Assembly (NCBI GenBank): GCA_003283745.1
Contig: QBWA01000002.1
Span: 1 to 63,974 of the forward strand
Reading direction: 5' to 3'
Length of the DNA: 63,974 nt
From: Prochlorococcus sp. AG-315-B03
GTDB lineage: Bacteria > Cyanobacteriota > Cyanobacteriia > PCC-6307 > Cyanobiaceae
Part shown: positions 1 through 10,599 of the stretch, piece by piece
Position numbering within the stretch: position 1 is the first letter of the stretch
Layout: each line of letters begins with the position of its first letter
Position numbers and translations under genes: made by a program
The notes under the pieces: model-generated
Database searches by the model: none
What the model was told of the DNA's origin: nothing
Seen by the model: only the letters and a program-made list of their open reading frames with translations

Positions 1-115
1 AATAAATCAAATGAGTTCCGATATGGAAAGCCTCATTAAAGATAAAGAATTAATTGAGGGATTAAAAAGCGTCACTATTGGCTTAGGTAAATTATTTGAC
101 GAGATATATCCTTAA
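1..115 (+). CDS. C-terminal fragment of a CDS cut by the window edge (ends ...MESLIKDKELIEGLKSVTIGLGKLFDEIYP*); possibly an MCE/MlaD-type ABC transporter component, by neighbourhood only
   Basis: Open frame from the window edge to TAA at about 115; location upstream of chlD resembles the picocyanobacterial order. Confidence 0.5.
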   Translation, partial: INQMSSDMESLIKDKELIEGLKSVTIGLGKLFDEIYP

Positions 116-132
116 TAAATAAAAAATCAAAG

Positions 133-2286
133 TTAAGTTACCGCATTTATTGCATCCATAGCAATGGAAGCTATGGCTTGATCGCTGGCCTTAGGTAGTT
201 GGACATATTTACCACCAGAAACTTCGGCTAAATCTTTACCCATGCCACTAGCAATAAACTTCCTTTCTGTATCAATTACTAATAGTTTGATACCAAGAGA
301 ACGATAGCGAGAGGCAACATCAAGAACTTCTTGTTTTAAATCAGGAGGTTCTTCATCTTCAATAACGGGTTGACCTAACGACGTACTTAAAGGAACATTT
401 CCTCTTCCATCTGTAATGGCAACTACTACCACCTGAGAGAGATCGCCTGTTGCTAGTGCATTTGCTCCTACTCTTGCAGCCTGAGTTAAGCCATGTGCCA
501 ATGGTGAGCCTCCACCGCATGGCATTGTTTCCAGTCTTCTTTTCGCTGCAGTAATAGATCTGGTAGGAGGTAGGAGTACCTCTGCTTGATCTCCTCGAAA
601 TGGAATAAGCGAGACTTCATCTCTATTTTCATAAGCCTCTGTAAGCAAACGAATAACAGCTCCTTTTGCACTTTGCATGCGATTTAAAGCCATTGAACCA
701 CTTGCATCAACCAAGAAGATCACCAGGGCACCTGCTTTTCGCTGAAGCAACTTGGCGCGTAAGTCTCCTTCCTCAACAATTACTTTTCTATCAGGCTCTC
801 TTTCCTTTCTCGCTTTCTGATATGGAGCGGCCGCTCTTAAAGTCGCATCTACAGCGATTCTTCTAACAGGTCCCCTTGGAAGTATTGGTTTTACATATCT
901 TCCTCGGCTATCACTAAATACAGCTGACCGACTTCCGCTATTACCACTTTTTGACTTAGCAGAAGAGAAAAGTAGCAAATCAGGATCTACTGCGCATGCC
1001 TCCGGATCAAGCATGAACTCCTCGGGGATGGGTGGAGATGACTCTTCATCTTGATCTTCATCTTGATCTTCATCCTCACTTTCTTCTTGATCATTATTCT
1101 CCTCGGATTCCTCCGGTGGGGGAGGTGCCTGCTGATCTTCAGGTGGAGGTGGCTCCATTTCCTCTTGTTGAGGCAATTGCATAGCCCTTGGAGCTATTAC
1201 AAGTCTTACTGCTGCCTTTAAATCCTCTGCATCAACTGAGTCTCTTCCGCTTAATGCAGCATGAGCCTTGGCGACCCTAACGGCATAAAGCTCCGACCTA
1301 TGCCCCTCTACTCCTCCTCTAATAGCTTCAAGTACTAAATATTCAATTTGATCTTCACTAATTTGAACATCGGGTAGCCACTGCCTTGCTAAAAGCAATT
1401 GGGTTGAAAGAGATTCTGTATCTTCAGCCCATTTCTTAGAAAAGGTCTCACTGGATTGACCATGAGCTATGGCCGATTGCGTTATTTCAACTCTCTGTTC
1501 ATTTGTAATTAATTGATCAGCAGACAAAACTATTGCAAATCTATCCAATAGATGGTCTCTCAATGAACCTTCTTCTGGGTTGTAAGTGGCAATTAACAAA
1601 GGTCGACATGGATGACTAAGGCTCAATCCTTCTCTTTCAACTCTATTTTCACCTGCACCAACTGACGCCAACATAAGATTAACTATGCCCTCATCCAATA
1701 AATTCAATTCGTCAATATACAAGACTCCTCTATGAGCTTCAGCCAATAAGCCTGGCTGAAAAACTGCTGTTCCACTGGACAAAGAAGCAGCAACGTCAAC
1801 TGCACCAACAAGCCTATCCTCTGTGACGCCAAGAGGGACTTGAATAAAAGGAGCAGGGATAACTATTTGGGGAATATTTTCAATATCGGCCTCATTCTCA
1901 AGGCTTCCGATATTTTTTTTAAATAAATCCTTAGTTACATCATCCCATTCTGCTGGATAAGCAGGATCTAGATTCCTACCCACTGGATAAGTTGATGGGC
2001 CTTCATCGGAGTGCTGTTTATTTGCCAGTTTTTCAAGGTCAAGTATTTCAATAGGTGGGAGAAGTGCATGTAAACCTCTTGCTAAAACAGATTTTCCAGT
2101 CCCTCGTCCACCTGCAATTATCACCCCTCCAAGACCTGGATCAACAGCAGCAAGCATTAAAGCAAGCTTTAGAGTTCCATGACCTGTAATTGCAGCCAAT
2201 GGAAATGCTCGACTAGCTATCTCCCTCAAAGCTCCCTCTTTTTTTGCAGAGGTCTTAGTTTTATCATTCAATCCACTTGAAACCAT
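133..2286 (-). CDS. chlD: Magnesium chelatase subunit ChlD (AAA+ domain, acidic/proline-rich linker, vWA domain with DASGS)
   Basis: ORF 717 aa; GGRGTGKS Walker-like motif, [37 protein letters not shown] linker, [14 protein letters not shown] motif. Confidence 0.95.
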   Translation of the reverse strand: MVSSGLNDKTKTSAKKEGALREIASRAFPLAAITGHGTLKLALMLAAVDPGLGGVIIAGGRGTGKSVLARGLHALLPPIEILDLEKLANKQHSDEGPSTYPVGRNLDPAYPAEWDDVTKDLFKKNIGSLENEADIENIPQIVIPAPFIQVPLGVTEDRLVGAVDVAASLSSGTAVFQPGLLAEAHRGVLYIDELNLLDEGIVNLMLASVGAGENRVEREGLSLSHPCRPLLIATYNPEEGSLRDHLLDRFAIVLSADQLITNEQRVEITQSAIAHGQSSETFSKKWAEDTESLSTQLLLARQWLPDVQISEDQIEYLVLEAIRGGVEGHRSELYAVRVAKAHAALSGRDSVDAEDLKAAVRLVIAPRAMQLPQQEEMEPPPPEDQQAPPPPEESEENNDQEESEDEDQDEDQDEESSPPIPEEFMLDPEACAVDPDLLLFSSAKSKSGNSGSRSAVFSDSRGRYVKPILPRGPVRRIAVDATLRAAAPYQKARKEREPDRKVIVEEGDLRAKLLQRKAGALVIFLVDASGSMALNRMQSAKGAVIRLLTEAYENRDEVSLIPFRGDQAEVLLPPTRSITAAKRRLETMPCGGGSPLAHGLTQAARVGANALATGDLSQVVVVAITDGRGNVPLSTSLGQPVIEDEEPPDLKQEVLDVASRYRSLGIKLLVIDTERKFIASGMGKDLAEVSGGKYVQLPKASDQAIASIAMDAINAVT

Positions 2287-2333
2287 AGGGTTGGATATGC
2301 AATCAAATTTTTAAAAGTCTTTTTAATATTCGC

Positions 2334-2915
2334 ATGACTTATGCAAAACCAGTTCCAAAATGGAAACTTATCATCGCAATAGGAGCCAACATTCCTAGCA
2401 AGTTTGGCAATCCAATAACAACATTGACATCAATCAGACCTGAAATTGAAAAGAACATTTACGAGTGGAATATTTCTTTTAATATCCCCAAGAATAATCT
2501 TCAAAATATTGATAAGTCTTTATCTTTCCATTGGTCTCCTTTATTTGAAACCGATCCGCTTGGAGGTCCCATAAATCAACCAAATTTCATCAATGGAGTT
2601 CTAATTGTAGATGGAGAAGAATTTTCATTAGTTGTACCAAACGAGAAAGCAGCTTCTGAGCTTATGAAAAGACTTTTGGGCTTGGATAAAGTATTCGGAA
2701 GGGAAAGTAGAAAAAAAGAAATTATTTGGGGGCCAAGAACTATTGATATTGACCTTTTATCTTGGGGCGAACTTCAAGTAAAAACAGAAGATCTTATTTT
2801 GCCTCATCCAAGACTAACGGAGAGAAATTTTGTTTTGATACCACTCTCTGAAGTCTTAGCTAAAACTCAAGGGAAACCTCGTCAAATCAAGTCCCATACA
2901 AATTGGCCTGAATAG
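2334..2915 (+). CDS. folK: 2-amino-4-hydroxy-6-hydroxymethyldihydropteridine pyrophosphokinase (HPPK)
   Basis: WGPRTIDIDLLSWG and LPHPRLTERNFVLIPLSE motifs. Confidence 0.93.
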   Translation: MTYAKPVPKWKLIIAIGANIPSKFGNPITTLTSIRPEIEKNIYEWNISFNIPKNNLQNIDKSLSFHWSPLFETDPLGGPINQPNFINGVLIVDGEEFSLVVPNEKAASELMKRLLGLDKVFGRESRKKEIIWGPRTIDIDLLSWGELQVKTEDLILPHPRLTERNFVLIPLSEVLAKTQGKPRQIKSHTNWPE

Positions 2916-2982
2916 AAATCATAATAAAATTAATCACATTTTTATAGAAAACACGTCATCCTAAGAGTCCTGACAAAAATAT

Positions 2983-3543
2983 ATGACAATCCAAGGACCA
3001 GAACCCTCAAAAATAATTGAAACGAAAGCATGTATTGATGCAAAAAAAATCCGTTTTGAAATCAATAGAATTCAAATGCCTATTGGCGTGGAAGGAGAAT
3101 TTGGGATAATTCGTCATCCAGGTGCCGCTCTGGCAGTCCCTTTTACAGATGATGGAGAGGTAATTATTCTTAGGCAATATAGATTTGCTTGTTCTAGAAG
3201 AATTCTTGAATTCCCAGCTGGAACATTGGAAAAAGGAGAAAGTCCCCTTGAATCTATAAAAAGAGAAATTAAAGAAGAAAGCGGATACTCTGCAAAGAAA
3301 TGGGAAAATCTAGGAGAAATGCTCCCATGCCCTGGCTATTCAGATGAAAAAATTCATCTTTTCCTTGCTCGTGATCTAAATAAACTTGATAAAAAGCCCC
3401 AGGGTGATGCAGATGAAGATATTGAAGTGTTAAAGATGTCAGCTGAAAAACTTAATGCAATCATCTCAAGCGGTACCGAAACTCTTGATGGAAAGACCAT
3501 TACAGCTTGGTTTAGAGCATGCCAAATATTGAATATTAAATGA
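2983..3543 (+). CDS. NUDIX hydrolase (ADP-ribose pyrophosphatase-like)
   Basis: Nudix box region EFPAGTLEKGESPLESIKREIKEESGY. Confidence 0.88.
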   Translation: MTIQGPEPSKIIETKACIDAKKIRFEINRIQMPIGVEGEFGIIRHPGAALAVPFTDDGEVIILRQYRFACSRRILEFPAGTLEKGESPLESIKREIKEESGYSAKKWENLGEMLPCPGYSDEKIHLFLARDLNKLDKKPQGDADEDIEVLKMSAEKLNAIISSGTETLDGKTITAWFRACQILNIK

Positions 3544-5021
3544 AAGGATATCGATCAATTTTTTGGCATCGAAGAGATTTAAGATTTGAAGACAATGTTG
3601 GCCTATCTCAAGCATCAAAGATTAGACAGCATTTAACAGGAGTATATGTTTTAGATCCAAAGCTTTTAGATTTAGAATTAACAACATCTAAATCTAAAAA
3701 TTGGTTCTTAGGTAAGAGTCTATTAGAACTCCAAAATAATTGGGAAAGGATAGGAAGTAGGCTATTAATTCTGAAGGGTGATCCAATCAAGTTAATACCC
3801 AGATTATCTGAACTAATTAACATAAGTTCTATTTTCTGGAATGAGAGTATTGAGCCTTATGAGAAATATAGAGATAACAAGGTCAAGCAAAAATTAATAA
3901 AAAATAACCAGCAAATCTATACTTTTATAGATCAATTGATGATTGATCCAGGCAAGATAAGGACAAATAATAATGAACCTTATAGAGTATATGGTCCTTT
4001 TTATAAAAAATGGCTTGATGTCATCTATAAAACTAAATTATCAAGTAATAATTTAATGCAAAGTTTTACTATATCAGATAGATTAGTTGATCTTAATGAT
4101 GCAGAATTATCGTCAATCAAGGATTCTAATCTAAAATATTGTGTGAACAATCCTGGGGATGATATTAATAATTTGCTATTAGAAAATAAATTTGAAGGTG
4201 AGAAGATATGTCCTTGCAGGCCAGGTGAGCATGCCTCAAAAAAACAACTTAGTTTATTCATCAATAATGGGCCTATAATCTCATATGAGAAAGGAAGAGA
4301 TATTCCCTCTAAAAGTGCTACTTCGTCACTAAGTGCAGCATTAAGTCTTGGGACTATAAGTTGCAGAGCTGCATGGAATGGGGCTCAAATCACAAAAAGT
4401 CTTGCTACTAATAAATATCAACTTGATTCTATTAACACTTGGATTAAAGAACTTGCTTGGAGAGAGTTTTATCAAAATGCTTTGATTAATTTCCCAGAGC
4501 TAGAGAAAGGACCTTACCGAATAAAATGGTTTAATTTCCCGTGGCAAAATAGATTAGATTGGTACGAAAGTTGGATTAATGGACTAACAGGAATACCTAT
4601 AGTTGATGCCGCTATGAGACAACTAAAACAATCTGGTTGGATGCATAATCGATGCAGAATGATTGTTGCTTCATTTCTAGTAAAAGATCTTTTAATTGAT
4701 TGGAAATGGGGTGAGAATTATTTTATGAAGGCTTTAGTAGATGGAGACTTAGCATCAAATAATGGTGGGTGGCAATGGAGTGCCAGTAGTGGAATGGATC
4801 CCAAACCAATGCGAATATTTAATCCTTTTAGACAAGCTTCAAAGTTCGATCCAAATGGTATTTATATTCGTAAGTGGTTACCTGAATTAGCACATATTTC
4901 AACGCCTGATTTACTTACAGGAGAGATTGCCCCATTAGAAAGAAAGTACTACCCAAGTCCAATAATAAATCACAAACATCAACAGGCTATTTTTAAAGAA
5001 CTATATTCAAACCTTATTTAA
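3540..5021 (+). CDS. phrB: Deoxyribodipyrimidine photolyase (cryptochrome/photolyase family)
   Basis: FWHRRDLRFEDN N-terminus; WREFYQNAL, RMIVASFLVKDLLIDWKWGENYFMKALVDGDLASNNGGWQWSASSG FAD domain. Confidence 0.93.
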   Translation: MKGYRSIFWHRRDLRFEDNVGLSQASKIRQHLTGVYVLDPKLLDLELTTSKSKNWFLGKSLLELQNNWERIGSRLLILKGDPIKLIPRLSELINISSIFWNESIEPYEKYRDNKVKQKLIKNNQQIYTFIDQLMIDPGKIRTNNNEPYRVYGPFYKKWLDVIYKTKLSSNNLMQSFTISDRLVDLNDAELSSIKDSNLKYCVNNPGDDINNLLLENKFEGEKICPCRPGEHASKKQLSLFINNGPIISYEKGRDIPSKSATSSLSAALSLGTISCRAAWNGAQITKSLATNKYQLDSINTWIKELAWREFYQNALINFPELEKGPYRIKWFNFPWQNRLDWYESWINGLTGIPIVDAAMRQLKQSGWMHNRCRMIVASFLVKDLLIDWKWGENYFMKALVDGDLASNNGGWQWSASSGMDPKPMRIFNPFRQASKFDPNGIYIRKWLPELAHISTPDLLTGEIAPLERKYYPSPIINHKHQQAIFKELYSNLI

Positions 5022-6172
5022 AAATGCTTTTCATAAATGTTCTTAATTGTATCCACAACATAAGATTGTTGAATAAAAGTTAGCTCAGGGAAAATTGGTA
5101 AACTAATAACTTGATTACAAACCTTCTCAGTAATAGGTAAATATCCTTCAACATATCCAAATCCCTGATATGCAGGTTGCAAATGAATAGGTATAGGGTA
5201 ATAGATAATTGTATTTACTCCGTATTTCTCAAGTTCAAGTTTAAATAAATCCCTCTTATTACCTTTAACATCAGAGGCTAATTTATCATTATCTAAAATT
5301 CTAATAACAAATTGGTTCCAAGAATGACCAGTATCTATATCACTTGCTATAGAAGGTATTTTTATTCCTTCTATATTTCCCAATTTATCGATATAATGAT
5401 TAGCTATTTCTTTTCTTTTACTTACCCATTTACTAAGTCTAGGTAATTTAATGTTTAGAATTGCTGCCTGGATAGAATCTAATCTACTATTATAGCCAAA
5501 TTTAGTATGTAAATATCTCTTAGGCATTCCATGAATGGCTAGTTCTCTAATTGATCTTGCTAAATTACAATTATTAGTTGTTACTGCCCCCCCATCTCCT
5601 GCTGCACCCAAGTTCTTGGTAGGGAAAAAGCTAAAGCATCCTATATCTCCAAAACTTCCAACTGCTTTTCCTTTCCATTTTGTTCCTGCAGCCTGAGCAC
5701 AGTCTTCAATAACTTTCAAACAATTTCTTCTTGCAATTTCCATTAATTGATCCATATCCAAAGGATAACCAAATAAATGAACAGGCATAATTGCTTTAGT
5801 GTTCGGAGTTATTGCTTTTTCTATTAATTTCAAATCTAAAAGATAATTCTTAGGGTCTATTTCTACAAAAACTGGCTTAGCCCCAACGCTTGTAATCGCC
5901 TCTGCTGTTGCGAAAAAACTAAATGAAGAGGTGATTACTTCATCACCTTCACCAATATTTAAAGCTCTAAGGGCAAGTATTAGTGCATCAGTTCCGCTAT
6001 TAAGTCCAACAGCAAAAGAAGTTTGTATTTCAGATGCAAATGCTTCCTCAAAATTATTTACTACTTCACCTCCAATATATTGACCACTTCTAAAAACTTT
6101 AATTACAGCCTCTTCAACTTCTTCTCCAATTTCAGATATTTGATCGCTAAGACTAAATGGAGGGATTTGCAT
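5018..6172 (-). CDS. DegT/DnrJ/EryC1 family PLP-dependent sugar aminotransferase
   Basis: GLNSGTDALILALRALNIGEGDEVITSSFSFFATAEAI; VIEDCAQAAG; SFFPTKNLGAAGDGG lysine motif. Confidence 0.92.
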   Translation of the reverse strand: MQIPPFSLSDQISEIGEEVEEAVIKVFRSGQYIGGEVVNNFEEAFASEIQTSFAVGLNSGTDALILALRALNIGEGDEVITSSFSFFATAEAITSVGAKPVFVEIDPKNYLLDLKLIEKAITPNTKAIMPVHLFGYPLDMDQLMEIARRNCLKVIEDCAQAAGTKWKGKAVGSFGDIGCFSFFPTKNLGAAGDGGAVTTNNCNLARSIRELAIHGMPKRYLHTKFGYNSRLDSIQAAILNIKLPRLSKWVSKRKEIANHYIDKLGNIEGIKIPSIASDIDTGHSWNQFVIRILDNDKLASDVKGNKRDLFKLELEKYGVNTIIYYPIPIHLQPAYQGFGYVEGYLPITEKVCNQVISLPIFPELTFIQQSYVVDTIKNIYEKHF

Positions 6173-6223
6173 AAATATAGATTAAGTCTTAGAGATCAAA
6201 CTAAGAAGAAATTGATAATGTGA

Positions 6224-6844
6224 TCATCCAAACCACTCAGGTTCGTTTCCAGGATGCCATTTAATATTGCAACCAATAGAGGGCTTTTGATGAATTGAAA
6301 TAGGTTTCGAATTTAACAGGGCCTCAAAAGCTAAACGAATATCATTACCAGATACAGGTATATCATTCCCAGGTCGACTTTCATCAAGTTGCCCTCTATA
6401 ACTCAATTCCAAAGCTCCATCTATAGATGGAGAAAAAATATAAAAATCAGGAGTGCATGCTGCCATGAGATCTTTGGCTAATTTTTGATCGGAGTCAAAT
6501 AAATAAGGAAATTTCCAACCAAGCTTATTAGCCTGGGATGCCAACAGGTCAGGAGAATCTTGAGGATGAGTAATCAAACTATTACTAGAGATCGCAACAA
6601 ATTGAATTTCTTGCCCATATGAATTAAATAAATTTGATATGCCACTTTCTATATGCTTAACAAAAGGGCAGTGAGCACAGATAACCATCAAGAACAATGG
6701 TCTTTTTATTAAATCTCCTCTTTTAACCCTCTTCAATCCCTGCAAAGGGTCTTCAGGAAGAAGGTCTAAGCCAGAAACCACATCGAGCTCAAAATCAGGG
6801 CATTCTGTTCCCAAAGGAAGCATTGTTGACGCTGTTCTAACCAT
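6224..6844 (-). CDS. Thioredoxin-like (AhpC/TSA-type) family protein
   Basis: VICAHCPFVKHIESGISNL CxxC motif; PDFELDVVSG N-terminus. Confidence 0.8.
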   Translation of the reverse strand: MVRTASTMLPLGTECPDFELDVVSGLDLLPEDPLQGLKRVKRGDLIKRPLFLMVICAHCPFVKHIESGISNLFNSYGQEIQFVAISSNSLITHPQDSPDLLASQANKLGWKFPYLFDSDQKLAKDLMAACTPDFYIFSPSIDGALELSYRGQLDESRPGNDIPVSGNDIRLAFEALLNSKPISIHQKPSIGCNIKWHPGNEPEWFG

Positions 6845-6964
6845 GGTTTTTATTGTTTTTGAAAAATTGGATTAAACAACTTCTAACTTTATAGGCATTG
6901 AACTATGAGTCTTTGCACTAAATAAGAGACAATTATTAAATACTAACCAAATTAATCTGATCAG

Positions 6965-7747
6965 ATGCTTCTAGATCTAAGTGGCAAAAAAATCCTAGTC
7001 ACAGGAATAGCAAACAACAGATCTATTGCCTGGGGAATAGCGCAACAATTGAATGCAGCAGGCGCAGAACTTGGAATTACATATTTACCGGACGAAAAAG
7101 GACGTTTCGAATCAAAAGTAAAAGAGCTTACCTCTCCATTAAATCCCAGCTTATTTTTACCCTTAAATGTTCAAAATCCATCTCAAATGGAAGAGGTCTT
7201 TGAAACTATCAAAAATAAATGGGGTTGTTTAGATGGTTTAGTTCATTGCTTAGCCTTCGCTGGTAAAGAAGAATTAGTTGGCAATTACAGCGCAACATCG
7301 GCAGAAGGTTTTTCTCGGGCGCTAGAGATAAGTGCCTATTCACTTGCTCCTTTATGTAAATATGCAAAACCTCTTTTCAGTAAAGGTGCCGGGGTAGTGA
7401 CATTAACTTATCTAGGCGCAGAAAGAGCAATCCCTAACTACAACGTTATGGGTGTCGCGAAAGCTGCCTTAGAGGCTTCAGTTAGATATCTGTCAGACGA
7501 GCTAGGTCCTGATAATCAAGTTCGAATAAATGCAATTAGCGCAGGTCCAATTAGAACTCTTGCAAGCTCTGCAATTGGAGGCATTTTGGATATGATTCAC
7601 AATGTTGAGGAAAAGGCCCCATTAAGAAGAACTGTTACTCAAATTGAAGTAGGCAATACCGCCGCTTTCTTGCTTAGTGATCTTTCCAGTGGTATATCAG
7701 GACAAACAATTTATGTAGATGCTGGCTACTGCATAAATGGAATGTGA
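6965..7747 (+). CDS. fabI: Enoyl-[acyl-carrier-protein] reductase (NADH)
   Basis: GKKILVTGIANNRSIAWGIA; YNVMGVAKAALEASVRYLSDELG. Confidence 0.95.
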   Translation: MLLDLSGKKILVTGIANNRSIAWGIAQQLNAAGAELGITYLPDEKGRFESKVKELTSPLNPSLFLPLNVQNPSQMEEVFETIKNKWGCLDGLVHCLAFAGKEELVGNYSATSAEGFSRALEISAYSLAPLCKYAKPLFSKGAGVVTLTYLGAERAIPNYNVMGVAKAALEASVRYLSDELGPDNQVRINAISAGPIRTLASSAIGGILDMIHNVEEKAPLRRTVTQIEVGNTAAFLLSDLSSGISGQTIYVDAGYCINGM

Positions 7748-7777
7748 ATCAACTCCCTGTAAATTTAATTAATTAGT

Positions 7778-8374
7778 ATGACTAGAAAAAGAACAGGCGA
7801 AATCAGCCGAGTAACAAAAGAAACAGATGTTTTCGTCCAAATTGATCTTGATGGTTCTGGTAAATGCGAAGTAAATACTGGAATTGGATTCCTAGACCAT
7901 ATGATTCAACAACTCTCTAGTCATGGATTATTTGACATAAAAGTCAAGGCTAATGGAGATACTCATATAGATGACCACCATACGAATGAAGACATTGGGA
8001 TTGCTCTAGGACAAGCATTATCTAAGGCTCTCGGTGATCGTGTTGGAATTAAACGCTTTGGCCACTTTCTTGCACCTCTAGATGAATCGCTTATCCAAGC
8101 AGTAGTTGATTGTTCGGGAAGACCACATCTAAGCTTTGGATTAGAAATGCCATCCCAAAAAGTAGGGTCTTATGACACTGAACTAGTTAAAGAATTTTTT
8201 GCTGCCGTATCAAGTAATAGTGGTTTAACACTCCATCTAAGACAACTTGAGGGAACAAACACTCACCATATTATTGAGGCTTGTTTTAAATCTTTTGCAA
8301 GAGCATTGCGCATGGCTACTGAAATTGACCCTCGTCGATCAAGTCACATTCCAAGCAGCAAAGGAGTTCTTTAA
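7778..8374 (+). CDS. hisB: Imidazoleglycerol-phosphate dehydratase
   Basis: [55 protein letters not shown]. Confidence 0.97.
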   Translation: MTRKRTGEISRVTKETDVFVQIDLDGSGKCEVNTGIGFLDHMIQQLSSHGLFDIKVKANGDTHIDDHHTNEDIGIALGQALSKALGDRVGIKRFGHFLAPLDESLIQAVVDCSGRPHLSFGLEMPSQKVGSYDTELVKEFFAAVSSNSGLTLHLRQLEGTNTHHIIEACFKSFARALRMATEIDPRRSSHIPSSKGVL

Positions 8375-8478
8375 CAAGCTGGCAGTTGAAGAAATCTAAT
8401 TAAACAAACTCATTTCGGGAATAAGCTCGCAAAAAAGTTAGGTTTAAGCGAAAATCAAAGACCAGTCAATCAAATTTA

Positions 8479-9972
8479 GTGCAAACAAGTTATTTAACAA
8501 CATCTTCGTCAAATAAACATAAGACCTTCGACAAAGAAGATTGGTCAAGTGCTTATTGCAATGTTGAAAAAGAATTAAATAATGCCGAATTAAACCTTTC
8601 AAAAGGATCAATACCCAAAGATCTCTCAGGTACTTTTTATCGAAATGGCCCGGGAAGATTAGAGCGCGGCGGAAGATGGGTACATCATCCCTTCGATGGC
8701 GATGGAATGATAGCTGCATTCAAATTTAGGAATGGCAATGTAAGTCTGACTAATCGTTTTGTTCGTACGAAGGAATGGGAAGAAGAAGAAAAAGCCCAAA
8801 AATTTCTTTATAGAGGTGTTTTCGGCACTCAAAAAGAGGGTGGGGTCTTAGCAAATGCATTGGATGTACGTCTCAAAAATATTGCGAATACCCATGTCGT
8901 TAAACTTGGCAAAGAACTTTTAGCCCTATGGGAAGCTTCTAGCCCTTATGCCATTAATCCCGTAACTCTTGAAACAATTGGAATATCAAATTTAAAAGGG
9001 GTTTTAAAAAAAAATGAGGCCTTTAGTGCACATCCCCATTTTGATCCTGGTCATCATGAAGAACCAAGAATGGTGACTTTTGGAGTTACAACAGGTCCCA
9101 AAAGCACTATCAGGCTTATGGAGTTTTCGACAGAGGGGAAGAAAGCTGGGTCTCTTTTAAGCGATAGAAAAGATTCTTTTAATGGATTTGCCTTTTTGCA
9201 TGATTTCGCAATTACACCAAACTGGGCAATATTTCTACAAAATGCCCTCAGCTTTAATCCTTTACCTTTTTTACTAGGTCAAAAAGGAGCGGCACAATGT
9301 TTAGCATCACAAAAAGATGGTGCTTCAAAGTTTTTACTTATTCCTAGAGATAGTGGAAAATTTGCAGGGGAATCACCAAAAACAGTTGAGGCTCCAAAAG
9401 GTTTTGTTTTTCATCATCTAAATGCCTGGGAGGAGAAGGAGAATATCAACATAGATAGTATTTACTACGATGACTTTCCTAGCATTGGACCTGATGATGA
9501 CTTTCGAGAAATTGACTTCGATCTTTTACCTGAAGGCATATTAAAAAGGTGTCAAATAAATCCCAATAAAAATAAATTTATTGCCACAACATTGAGTAAC
9601 CAATGTTGTGAATTTGCCATGGTTAATCCACTCTTAGAAGGAAAAAAAGCTCGCTTTTGCTGGATGGCAACTGCTGAAAAGAAAGAAGGAAATGGTCCAC
9701 TGCAAGCTATAAAGAAATTAGATTTATTTAATAATGAAGAGATAATATGGAGTGGAGCACCAAGGGGATTTATTGGAGAGCCTATATTTATTCCTTTGAA
9801 CTCATCAAAAGATTCAGAAGATCAAGGATGGGTAATAGTTTTAGTTTGGAACAGTATTCGCTCTGGAACTGATTTAGTCATTCTTAATGCAAAAGATCTA
9901 TCAGAACAAGCAATTCTAGAGGTCCCCATTTCTATTCCACATGGATTACATGGAAGCTGGGTTGAAGAATAA
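8479..9972 (+). CDS. Carotenoid oxygenase (RPE65/CCD family), GTG start
   Basis: GTFYRNGPGRLERGGRWVHHPFDGDGM; FLHDFAIT; SIPHGLHGSW His motifs. Confidence 0.9.
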   Translation: MQTSYLTTSSSNKHKTFDKEDWSSAYCNVEKELNNAELNLSKGSIPKDLSGTFYRNGPGRLERGGRWVHHPFDGDGMIAAFKFRNGNVSLTNRFVRTKEWEEEEKAQKFLYRGVFGTQKEGGVLANALDVRLKNIANTHVVKLGKELLALWEASSPYAINPVTLETIGISNLKGVLKKNEAFSAHPHFDPGHHEEPRMVTFGVTTGPKSTIRLMEFSTEGKKAGSLLSDRKDSFNGFAFLHDFAITPNWAIFLQNALSFNPLPFLLGQKGAAQCLASQKDGASKFLLIPRDSGKFAGESPKTVEAPKGFVFHHLNAWEEKENINIDSIYYDDFPSIGPDDDFREIDFDLLPEGILKRCQINPNKNKFIATTLSNQCCEFAMVNPLLEGKKARFCWMATAEKKEGNGPLQAIKKLDLFNNEEIIWSGAPRGFIGEPIFIPLNSSKDSEDQGWVIVLVWNSIRSGTDLVILNAKDLSEQAILEVPISIPHGLHGSWVEE

Positions 9973-10002
9973 AATCCTAATAACTTAATAAACATGCTGA
10001 AA

Positions 10003-10599
10003 TCAATCCTTAAATGAAAGCAATAGTTTTTCTAATTCAGATTTAATCAATTTAAAAGCATTTCCTCTATGTCCAATTTCTTTCTTTCTATAATCACTCA
10101 TCTCTGCAAACGTAACTCCCAAACTATCAACTTCAAATATTGGATCATATCCAAATCCATTTTCCCCCCTAGGAGAAAATGTTATTGATCCTTCGCAAGA
10201 ACCAGTAACTTCTAACAAGACTTTATTGTTAGAAGCAATACATAATGCACATTCGAATTTAGCTTTCCTATTTGAAAAAGGTTCTAATTCTTTAAGTATC
10301 TTATCGACTCTTTCCTTGTCAGACTTTGCATATCTAGCCGAATGGATTCCTGGAGCTCCATCTAATGCTTCAACATTCAATCCTGAATCATCAGCAAGTG
10401 ACAAAAAACCTGATTTTTGACTTACTGCAATGGCTTTAATTCTTGCATTTTCTTCAAATGTTTTTCCTGTTTCTTCAACATTAAAACCTTCAGGTTGCTC
10501 AATAAAATCTAAGGGGAAATCACTTAAAAGATTACGAAATTCTTTTTTCTTTCCTTTATTACTGCTAGCAATTACAAAAGGAATTTTATCCAAAGTCAT
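10003..10599 (-). CDS. rdgB: Non-canonical purine NTP pyrophosphatase (RdgB/HAM1)
   Basis: ASSNKGKKKEFRNLL; LADDSGLNVEALDGAPGIHSARYA; GFGYDPIFEV. Confidence 0.95.
   Translation of the reverse strand: MTLDKIPFVIASSNKGKKKEFRNLLSDFPLDFIEQPEGFNVEETGKTFEENARIKAIAVSQKSGFLSLADDSGLNVEALDGAPGIHSARYAKSDKERVDKILKELEPFSNRKAKFECALCIASNNKVLLEVTGSCEGSITFSPRGENGFGYDPIFEVDSLGVTFAEMSDYRKKEIGHRGNAFKLIKSELEKLLLSFKD

Noticed and set aside
486-866. Small ORFs inside chlD on both strands
   Set aside because: Embedded in a confidently coding gene, no family resemblance
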